Positions 37,266 through 48,382 are shown, counted from the first letter of the stretch. The stretch: DNA of 64,000 nucleotides from Istiophorus platypterus (GCA_016859345.1 CM029134.1:8663560-8727559), one strand, 5' to 3'. Notes: generated from the letters alone by a model not told the origin. Made by a program: numbers and translations.

Positions 37266-37973
37266 GTAAGAGGTCCACGACACTACTCGGGTTTCTGGAA
37301 CGATGGGGACGCTGGGTGGCTCGGTGCAGTATGTATTTAAATAAGAACAACTAAAAAAGAAAAAGCATGCATGCGTAAAACACCTTGCTCTGGTGTGCGC
37401 ATCCTATATTTTGAGTTTCAGTCCGTCTTAGGTGTTGTCCAGACCTTTAATTTCTACTATTTACCACACCTGCCTCTTGATTTCTTTTTTTTGGCCGTTA
37501 GGTATCTTCGAGATTCATCGTTTGGCATTCCCTCTTTCAGAAAGGCAAATATTTAAAGTGTATTCTATAATTTTATTCAATCTCAATGGATTATAAACCA
37601 TTAGTCCTTGAGATTCAAACCGAATAAACCCCCGAGACTGAAATCACGCTGAAACATTTTTGTTTTAAAGATATGAATGGTTAAAATGTCGATTATTTGT
37701 AGTTTGTCACGTTTCTTGCCGGGTGGTATTTGAAGTTTAATCACCTCAGTAACAATAGGTGATTTGCTTCCTTAAACTTGTGGCCTTCCAGTCATAAAAC
37801 TATGATCCGGCAAGTCATTTACTGCCAGAAGCAATATGCACTAGCAGGTATTTTCCAGAGGTGCTTTGTTTCATCAGGTATCTTCTAATCACAGCTGTTC
37901 TCTTCCCTCGCAGTTACTGCTGCTGGCAGAGAAGAGGCAGGTGTTTTGTTTTTTTGTTTTTTTTAGTTTTCAG
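37266..37973 (+). other. Inferred hs3st1 intron, about 650-710 bp
   Basis: It begins GTAAGA at 37266. Three acceptors are possible: TCTTCCCTCGCAG ending 37913; a T-rich tract ending TTTTTTTTAG at 37966; and the following TTTTCAG ending 37973, which is given as the end here. An AG at 37991 (TTGTCCTCAG) is a fourth, weaker option. All fall upstream of the start codon, so the protein is unaffected. A CAG/GTGTTT at 37940 could also act as a weak donor, making a 27-nt micro-exon. Confidence 0.55.
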
Positions 37974-38007
37974 CTGGACCATTGTCCTCAGGGCAGCTGC
38001 TCTTTCA

Positions 38008-38043
38008 ATGTGGGATACAGTTTTGGTGCTTTCGCCAGGCTGA
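38008..38043 (+). other. Upstream ORF 2 in hs3st1 leader (11 codons)
   Basis: ATG at 38008 opens MWDTVLVLSPG and stops at TGA 38041-38043, 26 bases before the hs3st1 ATG at 38070 and in a different frame. It lies in the coding exon under any of the candidate acceptors. The context TCAATGT is weak (T at +4), so leaky scanning would be expected. Confidence 0.4.
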
Positions 38044-38069
38044 AATCCCCCAGGGTCAGGACCTCCCTC

Positions 38070-38987
38070 ATGGCAGCCTTGCTCCTCGGGCTGCTGCTTT
38101 TTGCAATGCAGTCTCCCCCAGTCCCCTCAAGACCGATGGATGACGGGGGGCCACCCTCGGCTCCCACCTCATCGCCCGCCGACAACGGCACCACCACCCA
38201 CCCGAACGGGACCCTCCAGCAGCTTCCGCAGATTATAATCATCGGTGTGAGGAAAGGGGGAACGCGGGCACTGATTGAGATGCTCAGTCTCCACAGCGCG
38301 GTGGCGGCAGCCCAGAACGAGGTGCACTTCTTCGACTGGGAGAGTCACTTTCAGAAGGGCTTGTCTTGGTATCTCAGCCAGATGCCCTACGCCTTCCCTG
38401 ACCAGATGACGGTAGAGAAGACGCCGGCCTACTTCACCTCCACCAAAGTCCCCAGGCGCATCCATCAGATGAACCCTGACATCAAGCTGCTGCTCATCCT
38501 CAGAGACCCCACGGAGCGGGTGCTCTCGGACTACACCCAAGTCTTTTACAACCGTCTCCAGAAGCACAAGCGCTACCAGCCCATCGAGTCCGTGTTGGTG
38601 AAGGATGGCGAGGTCAATCTGGGATACAAGGCTCTCAATCGCAGCCTGTACTATGTGCATTTGCAGAACTGGCTGCAGTACTTCCCCCTGGAGAGTATTC
38701 ACGTTGTGGACGGGGACGAGTTGATCAGGGACCCCTTCCCTGAGATGAAAAGGGTAGAACGGTTCCTGAGGCTGGAACCCCAGATAAATGCTTCAAATTT
38801 TTACTTCAATAAAACAAAGGGATTCTACTGTTTGAGGGACCACGGGAGAGAAAGGTGTTTACACGACTCTAAAGGCAGGGCTCACCCTCATGTGGCGCCT
38901 GCCATCCTGCAAAAACTCTACCAGTTCTTTCACGAACCCAACAAGAAGTTCTTTGAGCTGGTGGGTCGCACCTTCAACTGGAAATGA
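38070..38987 (+). CDS. hs3st1: Heparan sulfate glucosamine 3-O-sulfotransferase 1
   Basis: The enzyme transfers sulfate from PAPS to the 3-OH of glucosamine in heparan sulfate, making rare sites such as the antithrombin-binding motif; it acts in the Golgi lumen. The product is 305 residues; human HS3ST1 is about 307. Residues 1-15 (MAALLLGLLLFAMQS) form a signal sequence, followed by a Pro/Ser/Thr-rich stem to about 50 and the sulfotransferase domain (53-305). Visible motifs are the PAPS 5'-phosphosulfate loop GVRKGGT (59-65), NEVHFFDWE with the family's catalytic Glu (E84), the 3'-phosphate site LILRDPTERVLSDY (142-155), a likely disulfide C254-C263, and KGRAHP (268-273). N-glycosylation sequons lie at N39, N46, N190, N240 and N247. 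I chose this ATG because MAALLLG matches the vertebrate start; the frame is open upstream but has no in-frame ATG past the splice acceptors. Coding is uninterrupted and intact. A fish hs3st1-like paralogue is the alternative and would need a tree. Confidence 0.95.
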   Translation: MAALLLGLLLFAMQSPPVPSRPMDDGGPPSAPTSSPADNGTTTHPNGTLQQLPQIIIIGVRKGGTRALIEMLSLHSAVAAAQNEVHFFDWESHFQKGLSWYLSQMPYAFPDQMTVEKTPAYFTSTKVPRRIHQMNPDIKLLLILRDPTERVLSDYTQVFYNRLQKHKRYQPIESVLVKDGEVNLGYKALNRSLYYVHLQNWLQYFPLESIHVVDGDELIRDPFPEMKRVERFLRLEPQINASNFYFNKTKGFYCLRDHGRERCLHDSKGRAHPHVAPAILQKLYQFFHEPNKKFFELVGRTFNWK

Positions 38988-39560
38988 ACGTTCGAGTCTC
39001 AGTAGTTTGGGGTGGAGTCGCTTGGGGATAAGCTCCACAAGCTTTCCAGCTTTCCTTACTAACAGTGTAGATGAAGAGACAAAGCTAATGTAAATTGAAA
39101 CTAAATCTATTTTTGTACTAGTATGTTTGTAACAGGAGTATGATCGAGCCAAATATCAGGGCAGACTGCAGTTCATGACTTGCTGTTATTGCATGTCATG
39201 GTTTTTCTTATTAAAACATGTGCATTTTGCTGTTTTTCTGTACTATTAGAAACACTCACTACTGCTCAGCTCTATCTGATCAAAGCAGATGACCTATTAT
39301 GACATTGATGGTGACATTCAGTCTGTGCCAGTAAATGTGTTACATAAAGATAAGTACCCTGTATTTTAATATTGTCACACATCCTTGTTTCATTTCATGT
39401 GATAAAACATTATTAACACCTAACTGCGTTTAGAGCTCTGAAGGACCTTTACCTGCTGCTATGATTTTGTCAGTCACTTTCAGGCATATGCGGAATGGAA
39501 TATGTATTTGTTTTGGGTTTTTTTTTTACTCAAAATGTTTCTCTATGTAAGAGTCAGTTA

Positions 39561-39566
39561 AATAAA
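39561..39566 (+). terminator. Proximal poly(A) signal AATAAA
   Basis: AATAAA followed within 30 bp by TGTGCACATCACATGTTTG, a modest GT-rich downstream element. It may be an alternative 3' end of hs3st1. Confidence 0.45.
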
Positions 39567-39647
39567 TGCTCTGTGCACATCACATGTTTGCGGATCATTA
39601 CAGTGTACTGTAAATAGATTTTTTTAAAAGTGAAAAATTAATACCAT

Positions 39648-39653
39648 AATAAA
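39648..39653 (+). terminator. Distal poly(A) signal AATAAA, likely main hs3st1 3' end
   Basis: AATAAA, then GATGTATTTTATTTTTAGCA and a GT/T-rich element (TGTCTGATGTTTTTTTT) at about 39674-39690. The spacing is close to the vertebrate consensus, with cleavage expected near 39668-39673. Confidence 0.65.
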
Positions 39654-39673
39654 GATGTATTTTATTTTTAGCA

Positions 39674-41095
39674 TGTCTGATGTTTTTTTTTTCACCTTGG
39701 TCTATCTATTTTTATTCATCCATTTTGTCTGCTGTGCAGTTTGTCTTAGAATTTAACAACTCGAGTCATGACTTCCAAACAGGCATGAGCTTGTGTCTTT
39801 GTGTGGGCTCAACTCATCATTGTGGTTTATTTGATTACATTGTTCTGAATGCATTTACCTTGATGGACGGGGGGGGGTTGCACATAGTGTCTGTTACATG
39901 CACATAAAACAAAGGTGCATTGTTATCATTTAGAATCTTAACTTTTTTGACCTCCGTGGGTATTTGAATCTATTTAAAAAAAAAAGAGAGAGGGAGGACT
40001 GTTGTGCGCTTGAGCAGGCTGCTGTCTGTACATTTGATGAAACCTCCAGCCGTGGAAAGTCGCGTTCATTATTAGGGCAGGTTTTTTTTTTGTTTGTTTG
40101 TTTGGTTGTTTTTTCTTTTTTTTTTTTACACATTAAGAGTAAATTCTGTCATAAATTAGGATTAGCGTAAGAGAACTGAGAGTGGGCAGATAAATGAACT
40201 CAGATTTGAGCAGAAACCAAACCAAGAGAAGTTGTTAAGTTGTTTATGCCCAAGGGTGTGATCTTCTTACTCTGTTTTTTTTTTTTTTTTTTTTTATGAG
40301 AGGCAAGGGATTATTTATTCAAATCTTATTGCTACTTTGAAAACATCAGCAGCACCGTCTCTAAGACATTAAGCTCCAGAAACCTATGGTAGCAAATTTC
40401 ATACTTGAACGTGGCCTAGATTTACTCAGGGGCTTACTAGGACTGCAGACAGGATGTCAACCTTATTGCCCCTTCAGTGCAGACCAAAACTGTAATTCTT
40501 CCGTTCTACCTCTCTTGTTCTTTTTTTCCTCGGAGAGCAGGAGTAGTATTCCCACATCTACCTACAGTTTGCACGTTTTTCTTAGTAAGGTGGTACTGTG
40601 TAGTGTAAGACTATCAACCGCTATCGTCAGAACAGGTTTGGCTGCAGGCGTAGGGGGAAAGCAGGGTAAAGGGTAAACAGAAAAATGCATGTGTAGGTGA
40701 TGTGCCAGGTGGAGGCTGATCTCTGCTGTAAGATTATCAAGGTGGAGCCCATTTTCCACTGTAGGCTTATCAGACAGCTGTTTGAGTCATTGGGCATGTG
40801 CAGCAGACAACACACAGAACTGGCTCCTGCCGCTTTTCACGTTGCTCTGAGGGTGTCAGGTCTCCAGATGGTCCTCCGGAGCAGCGCCATCTGGAGGAAC
40901 TCAAAGGAAGGCAGCTTTCCTTGCTTGAAATCAAGAAGTCAACAGCAGCAATGTCAATGTCACCTTTCTCTGTTCCGAAGAAGGACCGATGCAGTTTACA
41001 GATAAGCCTGTTTTTCCCCTACACACCGCAGCCTGCAAGAATACAGAAAAGAGGGGAAAAACAATACACCTGGGAAATTTTTAAAGCCTTATCTC
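39674..41095. other. Intergenic 3' of hs3st1, nothing recognised
   Basis: T-rich runs (40082-40130, 40276-40295), a G9 tract near 39869, and short ORFs without family resemblance. No transposon end until the MITE at 41096. Confidence 0.5.
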
Positions 41096-41760
41096 TGGTG
41101 GTGGAAAAATAACTAAGTACATTTAATCAAGTACTGTGCATAGGTAAAGCTCTGAGGTGCTTGTTTGAATCAGTTTGATTTTGGATCTTGACCCCTTCCA
41201 AAAAAAACAAAAGCAGATGTTTGAGGCCCCTTATCACGTTTCAGATGTCAGTTAGTTGTCAGCAGTTCCATCAAAGAGACATTTCCCCCTTTAACTCCTC
41301 AGATGGTTTCATTTAAATAGCTGTTAAAGGTCCAGAGAGGTAATATTATACTATATTTCACAAAAAGCAAAGATCAAGTCCAAAACTCTAAAAACTGATT
41401 GCAAATTTAGCGTGTTAAACTTTCTTCTCTCCTTCCCTGTCAAATATCTAATAGCTATTCTGATTAATCTTGTGACCCTTCAGATGGCCCCAACCCCTAG
41501 ATGGGGAACCAATGATGTAAAGGACCAAACTGTGTACAAAGTAGGTAAAACTAGCTCCACCCTGACCAGCAGTAAAATGCTGTTCATGCATTACTTGATC
41601 AATATTAAAGATATGATAATATACCAGTCACAGGCAAAGACGCTTTTTTCTTTGTAAAAGGAAATTTTGATTTTTAAGTACATTTTGCCAATAATACTTC
41701 CATCTGTGCATTGGTACTTTTTATTTATGTAAGTATCTGAATACTGCCTGCTAGGCTCTA
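41096..41760. mobile_element. hAT-type MITE, second copy (same family as 34911)
   Basis: The left end TGGTGGTGGAAAAATAACTA, then GTACATTTAATCAAGTACTG, matches the 34911 left end. The right end TACTTTTTATTTATGTAAGT, then ATCTGAATACTGCC, is a diverged family terminus. Possible flanking duplications are CTTATCTC (41088-41095) and CTTATTCT (41762-41769), similar but not identical. The 665-bp length exceeds the first copy, so the interior differs. Boundaries are approximate at the right end. Confidence 0.55.
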
Positions 41761-43188
41761 ACTTATTCTGTCTCCTGGGGGAGTAAAGGTAGTGTACAGT
41801 TGTTTTTTCAGAGCTTTTTCACTTATTATATTAAAGCTCGCTGCTGCATCTGAAAACAAAACACTAATGAATGTGAACCAAACAGTGAAGCTGCAGGCCA
41901 TAAAAAAAAACCAACAAAAAAAACAAAACATGAACTGAGAGATGTTAAAAAGCTCCATCGAGCTGAGGGGAACTGCAGAAATGGTTATGATTTTCTATGA
42001 GGTTTTTCATGATGGGGGACCCCATCACATTACAAATAGTCATTTGATAGTATATATATTATTAACCTAAAAATATTCATTACAGCAGCTTTAAGAACCA
42101 GCTGAGAAAAAAGACGTACTTTGAAATAATGTAAAGCTTTAGCTTAAGTAAGTGCAGGTGCTTCTAGAGGAAGCTTTCTGAATCCTTTTTGCTTAAATTA
42201 CTTTGAGCAAGGACACATCTTCCTTGTGCTCTCGTTGCTTTCTGTCTATAGTTTTCTCGCTGTCTGCTCTCTGCTTTGGTTATACACTATTCAACATCAT
42301 GGAAGCATCTATTAAGAGTTCATGAATGCCCCATTAGTCTAGTCAGCTGTGCAGACCTCAAAAATTTTACAGTCACAGATTTCCCTCAACATCACCTAAT
42401 TAATCTCAGCAACATAATTAATTTCTCTCCTCACCCCACATGCAGTAGGAGCGGTAAACCGGTTCTGCAACCAGGATTAATGGCTGGGCCCTCCTCCTGG
42501 CACCTCCCCCTCCACCACCACCTCCGCTGTAACACTATTTGCTGTCGAAATTTCTGGACAAACTTCGAGCCAGTCCGACACTCACCCCCACCCCCCCTTC
42601 CTGCTGCCAGCCCACACTAGTTGTTCCTGAAGGGGCCTGTTTCCTCCAAATCACAATCAGCCATTCTGGGGTGTTTCAAAGGATGATGTGATCCAGTGGA
42701 GCAAAGCCCCTTCTGCAGTCACCAGGGCTGCAGCTCGCTTTAATTGGAATAGATTGTTTGTCCACTCAATGTGTGAACCTAGCAGAAATAACACATGCAC
42801 CCACTCTTTCTCTCTTTCGTTCTTGTTTTTTCTACTTGTTAGCCAAAGCCCAGTCTGTACCTCTCATGAATAACCTTTACATTTGAGTCACAGCACTGAG
42901 CATCTGAAATTCCTAAACATACCTTGCACTCTCTGATAAGGTACTGTTTATAAGTTTATTAAAAGCTTTATTAATGGATAATTGATGATTGATGGATTGA
43001 AGAACATTTTACTATTTATTTATTACTATTTGTAATTGCACATGACTGAGTTTGCTAGTGGATGTTTGGAAATCCAGAAATCCAAGACCCTTCTTCAATG
43101 TAACAAATACAATTTATAACTGCAAACCTGGTGACCTATTAGAGAGTTTGAAAGCATAACTACTTTTTGTAACAGCGATATTACTATG
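41761..43188. other. Intergenic, nothing recognised
   Basis: Contains a TATATATATTATTAA block near 42050 and a C-rich, Pro-coding-like patch near 42500-42600 that has no gene structure. No repeat family assigned. Confidence 0.5.
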
Positions 43189-43240
43189 CAATTCAATTCA
43201 ATTTAATTCAATTCAATTTAATTCAATTTAATTCAATTCA
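43189..43240. repeat. (AATTC)n/(GAATT)n tail of the L2 element
   Basis: Roughly ten 5-bp units with T-for-C variants. It sits at the 3' terminus of the antisense L2, the position where L2 elements carry a short tandem tail. The adjacent GCCAAATCAT... sequence matches, in reverse complement, the 54230-54327 tail fragment. Confidence 0.85.
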
Positions 43241-44334
43241 TTTTATATAGTGCCAAATCATATCATGCATTATAACAAGGCACTTTACATAGTAGAGTCC
43301 ATATTCCAACACTTGGCAACAGTGTAAAGGAAATATTTTCTTTTAACAGGACGAAACCACTGATAGAGCCAGACGCAAGGCGGGAAGGGAGATGAGAGAG
43401 AGTCCAGGAGCAACTGTATACACTGTTGTGTTCAAGCACTGTCAGATTAGATGTTATGCAGAAATAATAATAATTGTACTTGGTGTTTTAGTAATAGGGT
43501 TATTAATAATAACAGCAGCAATGATAGCAGCACCAAATAATAATTATAATAAGAGGAAGAAGAAGAAAAAGAAGAAGAAGAATGAATTAATGTTGCGTAG
43601 TAGTGGCAGATCTTGATTCTGCAGCTCCGGAGTCAGAGATATCTGCAGAATAAGGACGTGGAGAGAGAGGACTTAGAGGAAAAGATCAAAAACCACAGGA
43701 GAAGACACAAAGTTAAGCTGTGTGATATAAATGCATGAGAAGAGCGAGACATAAAGAAGAAAGGGGTGAAAGTGCTCATTGTGTCAGGGGAGTTCCCCCA
43801 ACAGCCATGGCCTATAGCGGCATAACTCACCTGAGCCAGTCCTGACTGTAAGCTTTATAAGTTATTGGGCCATCCTGATAATAAGGAATTACAGTTGTGC
43901 AGTCTAGAGGTAACAAATGCATGAACTAGTTTTTCAGCATTCTTTTGAGACAGGATGTTTCGAATTTCCACAATATTGCACAGATGGAAGATGGCTGTTC
44001 TAGAGACTTGTTTATGTGTGAGGCAAAGGACATATCCTGCTCAAAAATGACCCCAAGGTTTCTTAAAATAGCACTGGAGGCCAAGATAATACCATCCAGA
44101 GTAACAATATGATTAGATAATGTATTTCTGATGTATTTAGGGCCAAGTACAAAATCTAAAGCAATGGAAATGTAGGTGGTGCTACCTGTTATTATTGCAT
44201 GAAGGAAACATATATACTAGCTGAATAGAACTGGTCTGAGCACTGAACCCTGTGGAACTCCACCAGTAACTTTTGTGTGCATAGAAGTGTCATTGTTAAC
44301 ATGAACAAACTGTATTCTATCTGGTAAATATAAC

Positions 44335-44730
44335 TTAAAACCAGCCTAGTGTGGTTCCTTTAATCCCAGTGGCACGTTCCACTCTCTGTAATAAAACCTT
44401 ACAATCAATGGTCTCATAACCAGTGCTGTCTCTGTGCTGACTTACTCTAAATCCAGATTGAAAATCTTCAAACATACCCTTTCTATGGGAAGAAACACAT
44501 AATTGGTTTGCAACAGCTTTTTCAAGAATTTTAGAAACAAAGCGGAGGTTAGATATAGGTTTATAGTTGGCATGAGGCTTTTCAAATAGAGGTTTAAGTG
44601 CTGCGACTTTAAACGCCTGCAGAACGTAGCCAGGTATTAAAGATAAATTTATCAGATCTACTATAGTAGTAGACCTATGACTCTCTCTCAGCCTGGCTGA
44701 AAAGAAACCTGGGGTTGTTCTTATTTTCAT
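44335..44730 (-). pseudogene. L2 reverse-transcriptase fragment
   Basis: A 131-codon open stretch. About residues 54-74 carry PHANYKPISNLRFVSKILEK and residues 88-95 carry FQSGFRVS. The text then jumps from STGYETIDC to LLQRVERATGIKGTTLGWF, so the segment holding the first catalytic Asp of the RT palm has been lost. Frame is kept across the joint. Not a functional enzyme. Confidence 0.75.
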
Positions 44731-47425
44731 CTATTAACGATGAATAATAGGAGCTTTTTTATATGTTATTAGATTTCCAGATCTTTCCAGACTAGGAGAA
44801 ATTCTTCTACACTGCTGGATCTCCACTACCTTTCCAGCTTTTGTCATTTCTGCTTTAAAGCACGCACTTGCATTGTAATACGGAGCTAGACTCCTTATTC
44901 ACTACCTTCTTTTTCAAAGAAGTGCAACAGTTTTATACAGTGAGGCTGCAGCACTGTTAACAAGATCATCAACTTGTGTGGGAGTGAAGTTGAGATTGCT
45001 GTTTTCCATTCAATTGAAACATGACATTGGAGTAAATGACAATAGACACCTACTGGAATTGAATTTTTCTCCCAAATGCTGTGATGTCAATTATTGTAAA
45101 CTCAAAAATTATTTAAAAAAAATGGTCAGACAAAAAAAGAAAATATAAGGTTAATATTATTCAGTATTCAATGCCATATGTCTGAACAAGATCAAGGATG
45201 TGATTAAAAAAGTTGGTGGATTCATTTACATTTTGAGAAAAGCCAGTTGAGTCTAATTTTGAACTAAATGCAGAACTAAGGCTGCCACTGTCATCATTCA
45301 TGCACTAACTCCGATAAAATGTCTGAGAATACAGATAGAAGTTGAATAAATTGTAAATAATTTAGACAAATATTTAGCCAAAACCTTGCATTTAAACAGG
45401 TCACAATGATGCACGACAGCCTTTTTCAAACATCAACATTACCATACATTATTTTACTGTATTGTTCTGTCTACATTTGTACTATTTTAGTTTTGCATTC
45501 ATATCATCTCCTAGTCAGTATCTATAGGCTAATAAATTAGGATAGCTTAATAAGTCTGCTCTTGTAAATGTTAATAAACAGTTTATTAATCATTTTTTTG
45601 CACCAAACACTGTGGGCCCTGCATCTTCCTTGGTTTATTACAGGACAGCTTAGTGCCAATCCAGGTTTCACCCACTGCTATAAACGATCAAACAGTGAAA
45701 ATTAAAGATTACAACATTGTACTGCATTTGCATGTGGCTTTTATCAAGTGTTTACATATGCCCCACCCTGATACAATGCTGTTTATGACGCAGGTAACCG
45801 TGAAACCAGGAAAAGAAAAAAGGTTAAATGAGAAATTTCTTAGAAACCTGTACATTTTATATGCAGCCTTGACAAGCATCTTTAATGTAACTGTGACACA
45901 GTCAACAGTGCATCTAAAAATGTGTCATTTAATCAGAGTAGCCTAACTGCCTGCTGGTTTCTATCAATTTGATTCAGCATTAAAAGGCAAACTGACCATT
46001 TTTGAACTGAATGGGGCTGTGAGCAGCTTTGCTTCTAACTGCTTTTCACCATTAAGAGGTGTATTCATGAGAACACCTAGAGGCTTTTGACTCTGAATAA
46101 AGGTGTCTGTCTGATAAAGAAAAATCGTCCATTCATTACCATTTCAGCACAAAACTGAAATGAAAGAGTCAGCCAGGGTGGCCCCATTTACCACAAAGGC
46201 TTAACATATGCACAAGGTAGACTACCTCTATCCTGCTTACCTTACAGAACTAAAATCTTCAGATAATTGTACCCTTTTCAGTCTCGAATGGCACCTAGAC
46301 AGTTTTTACCGGTGGCAGATTTACCACTTGAAATTTTTAGTAATTTTTCAAGCATTAGGTCGTTTTTTCCAGCTGACCGTTGTTTTTTCCAGCTGATAAC
46401 CGTTTGGCTGGAGTTAGTTCGATGAGTTACACAAGCTAGTTTTAGCTACATGACTTGGTTGAAAACGGCATCTCAAGCTGATATTTTAAAGATTTCCTGC
46501 ACGCTTGTTTTAAAACAAGAATGCTGACATGGAAAGAAAACAGTGAATCCTACATGCTGTCGATGACTTGTACTCACTCTGTCGATGACATTTGAGTCCC
46601 CCTACAATCTACAGGCAAAGATTTTACACAGGAGAAGATTTGTGTCATAAGGACGTTTAACCTACGTCCACCTAGTGTCCACCTAGTGTGGACTTTTACG
46701 AGGATAAGTGACTGTTGCTATGTCTGTAGCAGGTAGTAGGCTTTTCGTTCTAACATGGCACATGCAGCTTACAAGAGCAGTGGCAGAGTTAAATTCTCGG
46801 TCACTTTTAAAAAAAGAGTTTCAACCTCCAGACCTTCATTGATTTTGTCAGATAAAATGACAGCTGTAGCTGTTTAAAAATGCAGTCGCAGGCTAGGTTT
46901 TAATGTACCCAGTAAATTTGTTTTAAAATGAGAATCTTGTAAAAGACTTCTTAAACATATGCTGCCTGCTGTTTTGTGTTCATGAGAAAACTGTGTGTGA
47001 ACACGCCATTCATGTGGTATTCAGGACCACAAACCTAATTTCCTGAAGCTCTGAGTTCAAGATTTTTTTTGAGTTTGCCTACATTAGAAATGGTGGAGAC
47101 CACTAAAGTTCACTTTTCATTGGAAAATAAGTTAATAGATATTGTAATTTCAGTCTTTTAGAATTTTTCTTTATTTTGGCATCCAATTTGCTGTTGCCTA
47201 GCAGTGATGTTCTCACGACTTAACCACTTGAATGCCAAGCAGACGGTGTGCATGACTGCATCTGAAGCCAGCAATACACCTACTGGCTAAGTACGTGATA
47301 TGAGGCTAATGCTACATGTTCCAGGCGAAGAGTTGGCTTCCTCATAAAATGATAACAGCATTTTAAATGGTACATGTATTGCAGTGCAGAGTTTGTTCGG
47401 CCTAGTATTAGAAGAATCAAAAGAT

Positions 47426-47449
47426 AGAACGTGAGTGAGCTCACGTTCT
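47426..47449. repeat. Perfect 10-bp inverted repeat
   Basis: AGAACGTGAG and CTCACGTTCT flank a TGAG loop. It lies in the minus-strand 138-codon ORF but has no evident link to it. It could form a small cruciform. Confidence 0.7.
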
Positions 47450-48309
47450 GTATTTGAACATACCTGTTTGGCTTCTACCTTGTATTCTTGTAGGTGTGGA
47501 AATAGAAAGTTTAAGAGAAATTTAAGAGAAATTAAAGAATACTGTTGTTTTATGCTGTAGTGTTGTTTTTGTATAGTAGATTTTTGTACTGATTCCACTC
47601 TCGAGGCTCCAAGATCTTTCTGTCTACTTCTCGATGCAGGTTTTAAAATACCTACTGCTAATTTCCCTCTTACCCATAAAAATCCTGGTTCTTCAGCTGT
47701 CAAATAATGTGAAAAATTTTGAGACCCTTCCCTATTCCCCCTGTATGAAATGAAAGCAATTTCGGCAGTAGATCATTTAATCAGCAGAACATTACAGTGA
47801 ATAAACCGAATTAGGTAAATGTAATACCACAGCACATGACTCAAAGTTATGATTCTCTCTCAGGCGATCACACAAATCATCAATTTCTCTGCATGCTTAT
47901 GAGAATTTTCATTTCGCTGCTTGACATTGCAACAAATAATATTTAAAAAATTAGATCTGAAGAATTTGGTTTTACCTCTTACTGAGCTGCTTCCTCAGTC
48001 CTTTTTCTAAGCTAATGGAACATAAATATACATTATTAGTAAACAGACTAAAGGAAGGAGGGCTGTGCTTTATGATGTATGTGTACATGTTCCCATCATT
48101 CCTTCATCTCAGCCGGGGTCTACATGTGCGACTGCTGTGCGTGCCAGTCATTGCTGTGCTATGTTATCAGTCATTTCTTGGCAGGGTCTCCTCTAGTAGA
48201 GGAATAAGCCTCCATGGCCAATGATAACTCCTACCACTAACAGATACCTCTTCCTGGGTAAAGCATGACTGGGCCCAAAGATAGCCCTCACACACCCTGA
48301 GTGTGATTG

Positions 48310-48382
48310 TGTTAGTGCGTGTGCCCGTGTGTGTGTGCGCGCGCATGCGTGTGTGTTTGTGCACGCGTGCGTTTGTGTGTGA
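48310..48382. repeat. (TG)n/(CG) microsatellite
   Basis: GTGTGCCCGTGTGTGTGTGC, then GCGCGCATGCGTGTGTGTTTG and so on. Alternating purine-pyrimidine sequence with potential for Z-DNA. Confidence 0.9.

Larger units (their letters stand above)
38988..39672 (+). other. hs3st1 3' UTR
   Basis: Runs from the TGA (38985-38987) to an inferred cleavage site near 39670. AT-rich, with several ATTTA-like stretches (TATTTGTTTTGGGTTTTTTT, GTATTTTAATATTG) but no strong cluster of AU-rich elements. The length, about 680 nt, assumes use of the distal poly(A) signal; the proximal one would give about 600 nt. Confidence 0.6.
43189..45060 (-). mobile_element. L2-clade LINE, antisense, internally deleted
   Basis: Read on the minus strand, RT motifs appear in L2 order: NYKPISNLRFVSKILEKAV, FQSGFRV, LLQRVERATGIKGTTL, then QFVHVNN and GVPQGSVL (44238-44264), LGPKYIRNTLSNHIVTLDG (about 44091-44146) and LRNLGVIFEQDMSF. 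The low-coordinate end has a 3' UTR-like piece and a tail of about ten CAATT/GAATTG units (43189-43240), typical of L2 3' tandem-repeat tails. The YADD catalytic box and the LLDLSAAFDTI box are missing through internal deletions. It is a dead copy. The 5' limit at about 45060 is inferred from where similarity fades. Confidence 0.75.

Noticed and set aside
37046..37354. 102-codon ORF over the CpG block
   Set aside because: It would need a GTG start and reads across the exon 1 donor; explained by low stop-codon frequency in G+C-rich DNA.
38169..38702. 177-codon ORF antisense to hs3st1
   Set aside because: It lies wholly opposite the conserved sulfotransferase exon; the G+C-rich codons of the true frame explain the open antisense frame.
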